A stretch of 64,000 bases of DNA from Tabrizicola_A aquatica (GTDB lineage Bacteria; Pseudomonadota; Alphaproteobacteria; Rhodobacterales; Rhodobacteraceae), in NCBI GenBank assembly GCA_965194375.1, contig OZ239428.1. One strand, written 5' to 3'. Shown in pieces: positions 16,118 to 24,437 of the stretch. Position 1 is the stretch's first letter. Each line of letters starts with the position of its first letter. The translations under genes were made by a program, and so were the position numbers. The notes beneath the pieces were generated by a model. That model was given only the letters and a program-made list of their open reading frames with translations, was not told the origin of the DNA and did not search any database.

Positions 16118-16965
16118 TCGGCTTTATCGGCTCGGTGTTCTCGCCGTGGTATGCGTGGTCGGGGCGGCGCGATCCGGCCAATCATTCTTGCATCAACGTG
16201 GTCACCTATGGTCCCGGCGGGCGGTTCACCATGACCGACCGCGGCCGCAGCGCCTTGCGGCAAAGCCGCGATGCCCTACAGGTTGGCCCCAGCCGGATGG
16301 CTTGGGTGGGTGGCACGCTGGTGATTGATATTGACGAGATTTCGGCGCCGCCCGTCATAAGCCGGGTGCGGGGCCAGATCCGGCTGACACCGAGTGCGGT
16401 GACCAGTGTCGAGGCGATGCTGACGCCAAGTGCCAGCCATATCTGGCGCCCCTTCGCCCCCTCTGCGCGAATCGAGGTCGATCTGACCCAAGGCCACAGC
16501 TGGACGGGCCACGGCTATTTCGACGCCAACTTCGGGACGGCCGCTTTGGAGGCGGATTTCAAACGCTGGACTTGGGGGCGCTACCCGCGCAGCCACGGCG
16601 GCACGACCTGCTTTTATGACGGGCTACGCGCCGATGGATCACCACTCGCGCTGGGGCTCGACATCAGCGCCGATGGAGAGGCGACTGAGATCGTACCACC
16701 GCCGCTGACCAAACTTTCGCGCACCAACTGGGGCATTGCCCGCGACACCCGCTGTGATGCGGGCGCGCGGCCGCGGCAGACCATGGCGATGCTGGATGCG
16801 CCGTTCTACAGCCGCTCGGTCGTGCAAACCACGATCGAAGGCGACACCGTGCAGGGCGTGCATGAGGCGCTGGATCTGGGGCGGTTCCGGTCCCCCATCG
16901 TCAAGGGCATGCTGGCCTGCCGAGTCCCAAGGCGCGCCAACTGGCAGTTCGATCAGGCGGATTGA
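16114..16965 (+). CDS. crtC: Carotenoid 1,2-hydratase (CrtC), start uncertain
   Basis: 283 residues from the GTG at 16114, which overlaps the crtD stop (GTGA). CrtC adds water to the psi end of neurosporene on the way to spheroidene. Conserved stretches include FIGSVFSPWYAWSGRRDP, FTMTDRGRSALRQ, WRPFAPSARIEVDL and HGYFDANFG. However the same frame reads PDGYAWWYVDGVSDDG just upstream (about 16045-16092), a block conserved in many CrtC proteins, and no ATG, GTG or TTG precedes it until 15739. ATT at 16018 would give 315 residues. The 3' end overlaps tspO by 13 bases, tail to tail. Confidence 0.9.
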   Translation: MIGFIGSVFSPWYAWSGRRDPANHSCINVVTYGPGGRFTMTDRGRSALRQSRDALQVGPSRMAWVGGTLVIDIDEISAPPVISRVRGQIRLTPSAVTSVEAMLTPSASHIWRPFAPSARIEVDLTQGHSWTGHGYFDANFGTAALEADFKRWTWGRYPRSHGGTTCFYDGLRADGSPLALGLDISADGEATEIVPPPLTKLSRTNWGIARDTRCDAGARPRQTMAMLDAPFYSRSVVQTTIEGDTVQGVHEALDLGRFRSPIVKGMLACRVPRRANWQFDQAD

Positions 16966-17414
16966 TCTAGGTTCATCCGCCACAAGCTGTAATTCAGCGC
17001 GCCCGCGACCGAAACCCAGATCAGATATGGCAAGAACATCAGCCCCGCCAGCCAATCCAGTTGCCAAAAGGCCAATGTTGTTGCCGCGACCGAGAGCCAC
17101 AAACAGACCATAACCCCCATTGCCGCACGCATCCGGTGCAGGCCAAAAAACACTGGTGTCCATAGGGTGCTAAAGGAAATCTGCGCCGCCCAGAAGGCCA
17201 GCGCCTGACCGGACTCAGGCCATTGGGCAACCCGCATCGCCGAGAATGACATCAACAAGTAAAGCGTGGTCCAAACCACCGGGAACATCCAGTTCGGGGG
17301 TGTCCAGCTTGGCTTTTGAAGCGCCTCATACCAGGCACCGGTCTGGAACAGCGTGCCAGTTGCAGCCGCCCCACCGCAGGCCGCCAGAAAGGTCAGAAAC
17401 AAACCCCAGTCCAT
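16953..17414 (-). CDS. tspO: TspO/CrtK tryptophan-rich sensory protein
   Basis: 153 residues with five membrane helices and many tryptophans, including the family core WTPPNWMFPVVWTTLYLLM and the final ALNYSLW. Outer-membrane TspO in Rhodobacter modulates expression of photosynthesis genes in response to oxygen, probably through porphyrin export. It lies between crtC and crtB, the conserved crtK position, with AAGGGTG before its ATG. Confidence 0.96.
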   Translation of the reverse strand: MDWGLFLTFLAACGGAAATGTLFQTGAWYEALQKPSWTPPNWMFPVVWTTLYLLMSFSAMRVAQWPESGQALAFWAAQISFSTLWTPVFFGLHRMRAAMGVMVCLWLSVAATTLAFWQLDWLAGLMFLPYLIWVSVAGALNYSLWRMNLDQSA

Positions 17415-17433
17415 CGTGTCACCCTTTATGGCT

Positions 17434-17453
17434 ACCTACCCTTGCAGGTAGGT
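17434..17453. other. Short inverted repeat between tspO and crtB
   Basis: ACCTACC / GGTAGGT with a 6-base loop, touching the crtB stop codon. No U-tract follows on either strand. It may be a weak 3' hairpin of crtB mRNA. Confidence 0.35.
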
Positions 17454-18478
17454 TACGCGCGGGCGCGATTCAATGACCGATCGGCACGATCCTTGGCTTC
17501 CAACTGCGCAAAGACCGAAAAAAGCGCCTCGGAGCGGCTGTAATGGGCGGTGTTGCGCGCCGCGGCATCGACAAGGAAAGCCACTTCGGGCTGTGGTGGA
17601 GCGTGAAGCACGGCCGGTTGCGGCAAAACCACCGACACACCACTGCGGACCAAAGACAGCCCCAGCCAGCCCAGCTTTTGCCGTCCCGTCGTGCGGGCGC
17701 GGTGGGTCACGCTGTCATGGTCCAGCCGCGCCAAAGCGCCGCCAATGCCATCATAGACATGGCGTGCGGCATAAATGCCGGGGCGGCAAGACAGCGGCAA
17801 GGCGGGCACGCCAGCCTCGGACCGGGTATAGAACGTGGTCGCCTGCGCCAAAAGCCGCCCCGCCAGCGCCTGAAGGCGCGGATCAGGTTGCGGGTTGGCG
17901 AAGAGCGCATCGACACTGATCCCCACCTCGTCCAGCCAATCCAGCGGCAGATAGACCCGCCCGGCGCGGGCATCCTCGCCAATGTCGCGGGCGATGTTGG
18001 TCAATTGCATCGCAAGCCCCAGATCGCAGGCCCGTGCCAGCGCATCGGGGTCGCGCACCCGCATTAAGACGCACATCATCGCGCCGACCGCACTGGCCAC
18101 ACGCGCGCAATAGCCCAAAAGCTCGGACATCGTGGCATAGCGCCGCTCGGCCGCGTCCCAAGCGAGCCCCTCCAGCAAGGCATCGGGCAAGGCGCGCGGC
18201 ATTTCAAAATCTTCGACCACGGCGGCAAAGGCGCGATCAGCAGGGGCGTTGCGCGGGCGGCCTTCAAAGACCAGATCCAACCGATCGCGCAAGCCCAGCA
18301 CCGCTGGGGCCTTGTCGTCGCTGTCATCCACCGCGTCATCGGCCAGCCGACAAAAGGCATAAAGCGCCAATGCCGGGTCACGCACCCGCGCCGGAAGAAG
18401 GCGCGAGGCCGCATGGAACGACAACGACCCTGTACGGATCGCCTCGCGGCAATGCTCCATATCCGATGGCGCGATCAT
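17453..18478 (-). CDS. crtB: Phytoene synthase (CrtB)
   Basis: 341 residues, joins two GGPP to phytoene. The first aspartate motif DDAVDD is at residues 47-52; the second region NIARDIGEDARAGRVYLP is intact near residue 160. The ATG overlaps the crtI stop (ATGA), so crtIB is a coupled operon read from the divergent crtI/crtA promoter. Confidence 0.96.
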   Translation of the reverse strand: MIAPSDMEHCREAIRTGSLSFHAASRLLPARVRDPALALYAFCRLADDAVDDSDDKAPAVLGLRDRLDLVFEGRPRNAPADRAFAAVVEDFEMPRALPDALLEGLAWDAAERRYATMSELLGYCARVASAVGAMMCVLMRVRDPDALARACDLGLAMQLTNIARDIGEDARAGRVYLPLDWLDEVGISVDALFANPQPDPRLQALAGRLLAQATTFYTRSEAGVPALPLSCRPGIYAARHVYDGIGGALARLDHDSVTHRARTTGRQKLGWLGLSLVRSGVSVVLPQPAVLHAPPQPEVAFLVDAAARNTAHYSRSEALFSVFAQLEAKDRADRSLNRARA

Positions 18479-20040
18479 TCGGCGGCCATCCGAACCGGCG
18501 CCCGACGTGGCGCATCGGGCACCAGCGTGCCCAGAACCTCGGCACTGGCAATCACACCGGGCAGCCCCGCACCCGGATGGGTGCCCGCGCCCACGAGATA
18601 GAGGCCCTTGGCCTCTTCCGACACGTTATGCGGCCGGAACCACGCCGATTGCAGAATGCGCGGCTCAATCGAAAAACCGCTGCCATAGGGCGACAAATAG
18701 CGGGTCTCAAAACTGTTGGGCGTAAACACCAACTGCTCGGACAGATGGTCGCCAAGTCCGGGCAACAGCCGCTCTTCCAGCATCTTTTGCATCTTTTGGC
18801 GGTAAGGCTCAGCCTCAACCGTCCAATCCACTCCGTTGTCAAAGCCCAGATGTGGCACGGGCGACAGGGCGTAGAAGGTGTCGTCGCCCAAAGGGGCCGC
18901 CGTGGGGTCGGTGACCGTGGGGCGGTGGACATACAGGCTCATATCATCGGCCAGCTTGCCGCGAATAAAGATATCGCGGATGTGGTCCTTATAGCGCGGC
19001 CCAACAACGATGGTGTGATGGCCGACATCTGGCCATTTCAGCTTGGTGCCCTTGGTGCCGAAATACCAAACGAACAGCCCCATTGACCAGCGCTTGCGCG
19101 CCAGCTTGGAGCGCGTCCAGCGCTTGCGCGGGTGGTTGCGCAACAGCCGATCATAGGTGTGGCCCGCGTCTGCGTTCGACACCACCACATCGGCGGCAAT
19201 CACCTGACCACCTGCCAAGCGCACCCCGGTGGCGCGGCCGTTCTCTAGCAAAATCTCATCCACCTCGGCATTCAGCCGCAAGGTGCCACCCTGCGAGGCA
19301 ATCACTCCCGCCATGGCCAAGGCAATCGCCCCCACCCCGCCCATGGCGTAATGAACGCCGAATTCCTTCTCGAGGTGGCTGACGAGGATATACATCGACG
19401 TCACGTGGAACGGGTCGCCGCCAATGAACAAAGGATGGAACGACAGCGCAAAGCGCAGACGCTCGTCCTTCACGCGGCTGGCGGCATGGGCATAGACCGA
19501 CTTATCGGCGCGCAGCAGGGCAAAGGTCGGCAGAACCTTGATCAGATCGGCCAAGCGGTGCATCGATCTTCGGCCCAGATCTTCAAAGCCGAACCAATAG
19601 CGCCGTTCGCTGTCGTTCAAGAACTTGTCATAGCCCGCCAAATCCCCCGGCGAGAGCCGCGCCACTTCAGCGCGCATTGCCTCGGTCGATTGGCGCGCGG
19701 TGAAGCTGGACCCGTCCTGCCAACGTATCTCATAAAACGGATCGAGCGCCCGGAGATCGACATCGCGGTCAAAATCGCGCCCGCAGGCCGACCACAATTC
19801 CCGCAGTCCCTGTGGCACGGTCACAATCGTCGGCCCCAGATCAAAGCGGTGCCCACCTTGGGAAATGGAACTGCCGCGACCACCCGGCATATCCAGCCGG
19901 TCGATCACCGTCACCTCATAACCCTTGGCCCCAAGCCGCATGGCCGCCGCTAGGCCACCCAGCCCTGCACCGATGACAAGGGCGCGTGCACCCGAGGGCG
20001 AGGACATGGCGGCAGCGGGGGAGTCGATCTTGGCTTGCAT
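18475..20040 (-). CDS. crtI: Phytoene desaturase (CrtI, neurosporene-forming type)
   Basis: 521 residues with FAD-binding ALVIGAGLGGLAAAMRL near the N-terminus and the CrtI signature LYLVGAGTHPGAGLPGV at the end. It desaturates phytoene; in the spheroidene pathway it stops at neurosporene after three steps, which fits the presence of crtC, crtD, crtF and crtA. The ATG at 20040 is preferred over a start 13 codons upstream, which lies in the operator region. Confidence 0.96.
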   Translation of the reverse strand: MQAKIDSPAAAMSSPSGARALVIGAGLGGLAAAMRLGAKGYEVTVIDRLDMPGGRGSSISQGGHRFDLGPTIVTVPQGLRELWSACGRDFDRDVDLRALDPFYEIRWQDGSSFTARQSTEAMRAEVARLSPGDLAGYDKFLNDSERRYWFGFEDLGRRSMHRLADLIKVLPTFALLRADKSVYAHAASRVKDERLRFALSFHPLFIGGDPFHVTSMYILVSHLEKEFGVHYAMGGVGAIALAMAGVIASQGGTLRLNAEVDEILLENGRATGVRLAGGQVIAADVVVSNADAGHTYDRLLRNHPRKRWTRSKLARKRWSMGLFVWYFGTKGTKLKWPDVGHHTIVVGPRYKDHIRDIFIRGKLADDMSLYVHRPTVTDPTAAPLGDDTFYALSPVPHLGFDNGVDWTVEAEPYRQKMQKMLEERLLPGLGDHLSEQLVFTPNSFETRYLSPYGSGFSIEPRILQSAWFRPHNVSEEAKGLYLVGAGTHPGAGLPGVIASAEVLGTLVPDAPRRAPVRMAAE

Positions 20041-20055
20041 GGGCTTAGGATATAC

Positions 20056-20073
20056 TGTCCATTTCAATTTACA
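20056..20073. promoter_or_regulatory. PpsR/CrtJ operator near crtI start
   Basis: TGTCCATTTCAATTTACA matches TGT-N12-ACA, 15 bases upstream of the crtI start codon on the minus strand. Confidence 0.82.
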
Positions 20074-20130
20074 ATACATAGCTATTCAGCCGAAAAAACA
20101 GTGTTTTCACTTTTCAGGGCTGCGATAAAC

Positions 20131-20148
20131 TGTCAGAATAAACTGACA
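20131..20148. promoter_or_regulatory. PpsR/CrtJ operator near crtA start
   Basis: TGTCAGAATAAACTGACA is a perfect palindromic TGT-N12-ACA site immediately upstream of the crtA ribosome site. It is 57 bases from the crtI-proximal site, so any cooperation would need looping. Confidence 0.9.
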
Positions 20149-20165
20149 CATCTCGGAGTAGCGCC

Positions 20166-20873
20166 ATCAACACCGTTTCCCTCTCGCTGTTCCGCTTTCC
20201 CTCCCTGCCCGCCCGACTTTGGGTGCTGGGGCAGATGGCGGCGGCACGGCTGTCGTTCTGGCGGATGCCGGACGTGGGGTTCTGGAAGCTCTGCGGTTCG
20301 GGCACGGGAGAGGGGTTCACCCCGCGCCCCAACACGGCCGTCTGGGCGATTTTGGCCACTTGGCCTGATGAGGCAACCGCGCGCCGACACTTGACGACTG
20401 CCCCGGTTTACCGCCGCTGGGCAAGCCACGCCTCGGAAAGCTGGACCATCCTTCTGCAGCCCACCTCGGCGCGGGGTGAATGGTCGGGCGTGCAGCCCTT
20501 TACGCCAGGCGTCGATCCATCGCCCGAAGGCCCCATCGTCGCACTGACCCGCGCCACCATGCGCGCCTCGACCTTCCTGCGCTTTTGGCGCCGGGTGCCC
20601 GACATTTCCGCGGTGATCGGCCAAGACCCGAATGTGCTGTTCAAAATCGGCATCGGCGAGGTGCCGCTGTTGCACCAAGTCACCTTTTCCATCTGGCCCG
20701 ATGTCGCCTCTATGGCGCATTTCGCGCGCGGTGATGGCCCGCATGGCCGCGCCATCGCCGCCGTGCGGCGCGAAGGCTGGTTCAAGGAAGAGCTTTACGC
20801 CCGCTTTCGTCTGATCGACGATTGGGGAACCTGGGGCGGCCAGCGCCCGCTTGCGACAAAGGACGCCGCATGA
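20166..20873 (+). CDS. crtA: Spheroidene monooxygenase (CrtA), non-canonical start likely
   Basis: CrtA inserts the 2-oxo group that turns spheroidene into spheroidenone under oxygen. Family blocks KLCGSGTGEGFTPRP, AVWAILATWPDEATAR and VLFKIGIGEVPLLHQV are clear. The conserved N-terminal stretch TVSLSLFRFPSLPARLW lies upstream of the first canonical in-frame start (GTG 20223). Between the in-frame stop at 20139 and that GTG there is no ATG, GTG or TTG. An ATC at 20166, seven bases after GGAG, would give 235 residues, matching the family. The 3' end overlaps bchI (ATGA), making crtA the first gene of crtA-bchIDO-hemE. Confidence 0.88.
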   Translation: MNTVSLSLFRFPSLPARLWVLGQMAAARLSFWRMPDVGFWKLCGSGTGEGFTPRPNTAVWAILATWPDEATARRHLTTAPVYRRWASHASESWTILLQPTSARGEWSGVQPFTPGVDPSPEGPIVALTRATMRASTFLRFWRRVPDISAVIGQDPNVLFKIGIGEVPLLHQVTFSIWPDVASMAHFARGDGPHGRAIAAVRREGWFKEELYARFRLIDDWGTWGGQRPLATKDAA

Positions 20874-21874
20874 GCCAACCCTTCCCCTTCTCGGCCATCG
20901 TGGGCCAAGAGGCCATGAAACAGGCCATGGTACTGACCGCCATCGACCCCGGCATCGGCGGCGTGCTGGTGTTTGGTGACCGGGGCACCGGAAAATCCAC
21001 CGCCGTGCGTGCACTTGCCGCCCTTTTGCCCGAGATCTCAGCGGTTGAAGGCTGCCCAGTGAATTCGGCGCGGGTCGAGGATGTGCCCGTTTGGGCCAAT
21101 GCTGTGTCTGGCCGCATCACCAAACGCCCAACCCCGGTGATCGACCTGCCCTTGGGGGCGACCGAAGACCGTGTCGTGGGGGCCTTGGACATCGAACGGG
21201 CGCTCACGCGGGGCGAAAAGGCGTTTGAACCCGGCCTTCTGGCACGCGCCAACCGCGGCTATCTCTACATCGACGAGGTCAACCTTCTGGAAGATCACAT
21301 CGTCGATCTTCTTCTTGATGTGGCCCAGTCGGGCGAGAACGTCGTGGAACGCGAAGGGCTGTCGATCCGCCATCCCGCGCGCTTTGTGCTGGTCGGCTCG
21401 GGCAACCCTGAAGAGGGCGAGTTGCGCCCCCAACTCCTTGACCGTTTTGGCCTTTCGGTTGAGGTGACCAGCCCGCGGGATGTGGAAACCCGGGTCGAGG
21501 TGATGCGCCGCCGAGATGCCTATGAGAACGACAACACCGCCTTCATGAAGAAGTGGCGCACCAAGGACAGCGCCTTGCGCAAGGCCATTCTGGCCGCCCG
21601 CGCCGCCCTGCCGGGCCTGACCACCCCCGGCGTGGTTCTGCATGATTGCGCCGCCTTGTGCATCGCCCTTGGCTCGGACGGGTTGCGCGGTGAGTTGACG
21701 CTTCTCCGCGCCGCACGCGCGCAGGCCGCTTTTGAAGGGGCTGCAACCGTCACCCGCCAGCATCTGAAAACCGTGGCGACCAGTGCCCTGTCGCACCGCC
21801 TGCGCCGCGATCCGCTCGATGAGGCCGGATCAGGCGCCCGCGTGGCACGCATTCTGGCCGAAACCCTGCCGTGA
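20870..21874 (+). CDS. bchI: Magnesium chelatase ATPase subunit I
   Basis: 334 residues, AAA+ ATPase. Walker A GDRGTGKST at 36-44, Walker B YLYIDE at 131-136, then GSGNPEEGELRPQLLDRFG with the sensor and arginine finger. With BchD it forms the double hexameric motor that drives BchH to insert Mg2+ into protoporphyrin IX, the branch point from haem. ATG overlaps the crtA stop; GTG of bchD overlaps its own stop. Confidence 0.97.
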   Translation: MSQPFPFSAIVGQEAMKQAMVLTAIDPGIGGVLVFGDRGTGKSTAVRALAALLPEISAVEGCPVNSARVEDVPVWANAVSGRITKRPTPVIDLPLGATEDRVVGALDIERALTRGEKAFEPGLLARANRGYLYIDEVNLLEDHIVDLLLDVAQSGENVVEREGLSIRHPARFVLVGSGNPEEGELRPQLLDRFGLSVEVTSPRDVETRVEVMRRRDAYENDNTAFMKKWRTKDSALRKAILAARAALPGLTTPGVVLHDCAALCIALGSDGLRGELTLLRAARAQAAFEGAATVTRQHLKTVATSALSHRLRRDPLDEAGSGARVARILAETLP

Positions 21875-23550
21875 GCGAGCCGCTCTCGCCTTGGGACCGA
21901 GCTCAGGCTGCGGTCACGGCGCTGGCGGTGGACCCGGCGGGCCTGCGCGGGCTGTGGCTGCGCGCGCGGTCTGGCCCCTTGCGCGACCGCGTGGTGCAGG
22001 CTTTGGCCGCACTCCCCTTGCCGCAACGGCGGCTGCATCCCGGCGTGGATGATGCCACGCTTTATGGCGGGGTAGACCTGTCGGCGACCTTGGCCCATGG
22101 GCAATTGGTGCGCGACGCAGGCCTTTTGGCCACCCCCGCCGCCTTGATCCTGACCATGGCCGAACGCTGCCCCGCAGGCCTTGCGGCGCGGCTGGCACGG
22201 GTTCTGGATGACCCCGGTTTTTGCCTTGTGGCACTGGATGAAGGCGCGGAACCCGATGAAGCGCTGGCCCCCGCCTTGGCCGACCGACTGGCGCTGTTTC
22301 TCGACCTTGACGGCATCGCTGCCGCCGACACCTTCCCGCTGGATCTGCCGCCCGAGACCCTATCCCTTGCCCGCGCACGACTGGCCAAGGTTCGCATTGA
22401 GCCCAAAGCGGTCGAGACCCTGACCCGCCTTGCCGCTGCCATGGGCATCACCAGCCTGCGCGCGCCCCTGTTGACGCTGGCGACCGCCCGCGCCTTGGCC
22501 GCGTGGCGGGATGAAGCCACCCCCAGCGAGGCCACCCTACGCCACGCCGCCGAGTTGACGCTGGCCCATCGCGGCACCCTGCCCGATGCGGCGGAGCCTG
22601 AAACCTCGCCGCCGCCGCCCGAGCCTGACCAACCCGACAGCGCCGAGCCTGAAACCCGCCAATCCGCCGACACCCCACCGGATGAGATGCTCTTGGACGC
22701 CATCCGCGCCGCCCTGCCGCCCGATCTTCTGGCGCGCCTTGCCGTGGCCCGTGCCAGCCGCGCGGCCAAGGGCAGCGGCGGATCGGGTGATGCGCGCAAG
22801 GGCAACCACCGGGGCCGCCCCCTGCCCCCGCGCCCCGGCACGCCGGGCAGCGGCAAGCGGATTGACCTTGTGTCAACCCTGCGCGCCGCCGCCCCGTGGC
22901 AACCCCTGCGCCGCAAGACGGCCCTTGTCGACAAGCCCGGCCTGCACATCCGCCAATCCGATCTGCGGCTAAAACGCTATGTCGAAACCTCCGACCGGGT
23001 GCTGATCTTTACCGTTGATGCCTCGGGCTCCTCCGCCCTTGCCCGCTTGGCCGAGGCGAAGGGCGCGGTGGAACTGCTTCTGGCCCAAGCCTATGCGCGG
23101 CGCGACCATGTGGCGCTGATCGCCTTTCGTGGCGACTCGGCGGAACTCTTGCTGCCGCCCACGCGCTCACTGGTGCAAACCAAGCGGCGGCTGGCCGGAT
23201 TGCCGGGTGGGGGGGGAACGCCGCTGGCCGCCGGGCTTCAACTGGCCCTGTTGACCGCGCTGCAAACCCGCGCGCGGGGTATGACGCCGACCATCGCCCT
23301 TTTGACCGACGGGCGGGGCAACATCGCCCTAGACGGAAGCGCCAACCGCGCACAGGCCGAAGATGACAGCCACCGCCTTGCCCTTGGCCTGCGAAATTCC
23401 CGCGTACCAACCATGGTGATCGACATCGCCACCCGGCCGCAACCCGCCTTGCGCGACTTGGCCGCGCGACTGGACGCCCCCTATCTGCCCCTGCCCCGCG
23501 CCGATGCCCACAGGCTTTCGGCGGTGCTGGGCGCAGCTTTGGAGGGCTGA
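21871..23550 (+). CDS. bchD: Magnesium chelatase subunit D
   Basis: 559 residues. A degenerate AAA-like N-terminal half lacks an intact Walker A; a proline/glutamate-rich linker (roughly 235-265) is followed by a C-terminal integrin-I (vWA) domain with the MIDAS motif DASGS in LIFTVDASGSS. It bridges the BchI ring and BchH. Starts at GTG overlapping the bchI stop (GTGA) and ends in TGATG with bchO. Confidence 0.96.
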   Translation: MSEPLSPWDRAQAAVTALAVDPAGLRGLWLRARSGPLRDRVVQALAALPLPQRRLHPGVDDATLYGGVDLSATLAHGQLVRDAGLLATPAALILTMAERCPAGLAARLARVLDDPGFCLVALDEGAEPDEALAPALADRLALFLDLDGIAAADTFPLDLPPETLSLARARLAKVRIEPKAVETLTRLAAAMGITSLRAPLLTLATARALAAWRDEATPSEATLRHAAELTLAHRGTLPDAAEPETSPPPPEPDQPDSAEPETRQSADTPPDEMLLDAIRAALPPDLLARLAVARASRAAKGSGGSGDARKGNHRGRPLPPRPGTPGSGKRIDLVSTLRAAAPWQPLRRKTALVDKPGLHIRQSDLRLKRYVETSDRVLIFTVDASGSSALARLAEAKGAVELLLAQAYARRDHVALIAFRGDSAELLLPPTRSLVQTKRRLAGLPGGGGTPLAAGLQLALLTALQTRARGMTPTIALLTDGRGNIALDGSANRAQAEDDSHRLALGLRNSRVPTMVIDIATRPQPALRDLAARLDAPYLPLPRADAHRLSAVLGAALEG

Positions 23551-24437
23551 TGCAGGCCCCTGTGATCCCCACCGATTGGCCCAACCGAAATGCCTCGCGC
23601 CACGTGTTCTGCGCGCCGCACCTGTGGCATGTGCAAGAGATCGGCAGCGGCCCGACGCTTTTGATGATCCACGGCGCGGGCGGGGCCAGCCACAGTTGGC
23701 GGGGCCTCGTGCCGGTCTTGGCAGATCATTACCATCTGGTGATCGTCGACCTGCCCGGTCAGGGCTTCACCCGTCTGGGCGCACGGCACCGCTGCGGGCT
23801 GGATCCCATGGCCGAAGATCTGGCCCGGCTGATCCGTCAAGAGGCTTGGGCGCCGATGGCCTATATCGGCCACTCCGCCGGGGCGGCGATTGCGCTCAGG
23901 CTGGCCGAACTCGCGCCGCCCCGCGCGGTCATCGGGCTGAACGCCGCGCTTGGGCAATTCGAAGGCGTGGCGGGCTGGCTGTTCCCGGTCATGGCCAAAC
24001 TTCTGGCCGCAGCCCCGTTCGTGGCGCAAATCTTCAGCCGCCTTGCGGGCAATCCGGCCAAGGTGGCCTCGCTCCTCGCCTCAACTGGCTCAACCATCGA
24101 CGCAAGAGGTCAGGCGCTTTATCTGCAGCTTTTGCGGATGCCCAGCCATGTGGATGCGACGCTGGCGATGATGGCGCAATGGACGCTGGAGGGGTTGTTG
24201 GACAGGCTGCCCCAGCAGACCACGCCCTGCCTTCTCATCACCGCCGCGAATGACCGCGCAGTGCCACCGGCCAAATCCTCCAACGCCGCCGCGCGCATGC
24301 CCCATGCACGCTGGCACGACGTCGCGGGCATGGGGCATCTTCTGCACGAAGAAGCCCCGCAGATCGTTGCCCCGCTGATCCTCGATTTCCTGACCACACT
24401 CCCCCCGGCCCCTGCGCCGGGTGACAAGAAGGCATGA
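23550..24437 (+). CDS. bchO: BchO, alpha/beta hydrolase of the magnesium chelatase operon
   Basis: 295 residues of the alpha/beta hydrolase fold: LLMIHGAGGASHSW oxyanion region, nucleophile Ser109 in GHSAGA, and a late GMGHLLHEEAP histidine. BchO follows bchID in most purple bacteria; its substrate is not established. One-base overlap with bchD and four-base overlap with hemE place it in a tight operon. Confidence 0.92.
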   Translation: MQAPVIPTDWPNRNASRHVFCAPHLWHVQEIGSGPTLLMIHGAGGASHSWRGLVPVLADHYHLVIVDLPGQGFTRLGARHRCGLDPMAEDLARLIRQEAWAPMAYIGHSAGAAIALRLAELAPPRAVIGLNAALGQFEGVAGWLFPVMAKLLAAAPFVAQIFSRLAGNPAKVASLLASTGSTIDARGQALYLQLLRMPSHVDATLAMMAQWTLEGLLDRLPQQTTPCLLITAANDRAVPPAKSSNAAARMPHARWHDVAGMGHLLHEEAPQIVAPLILDFLTTLPPAPAPGDKKA

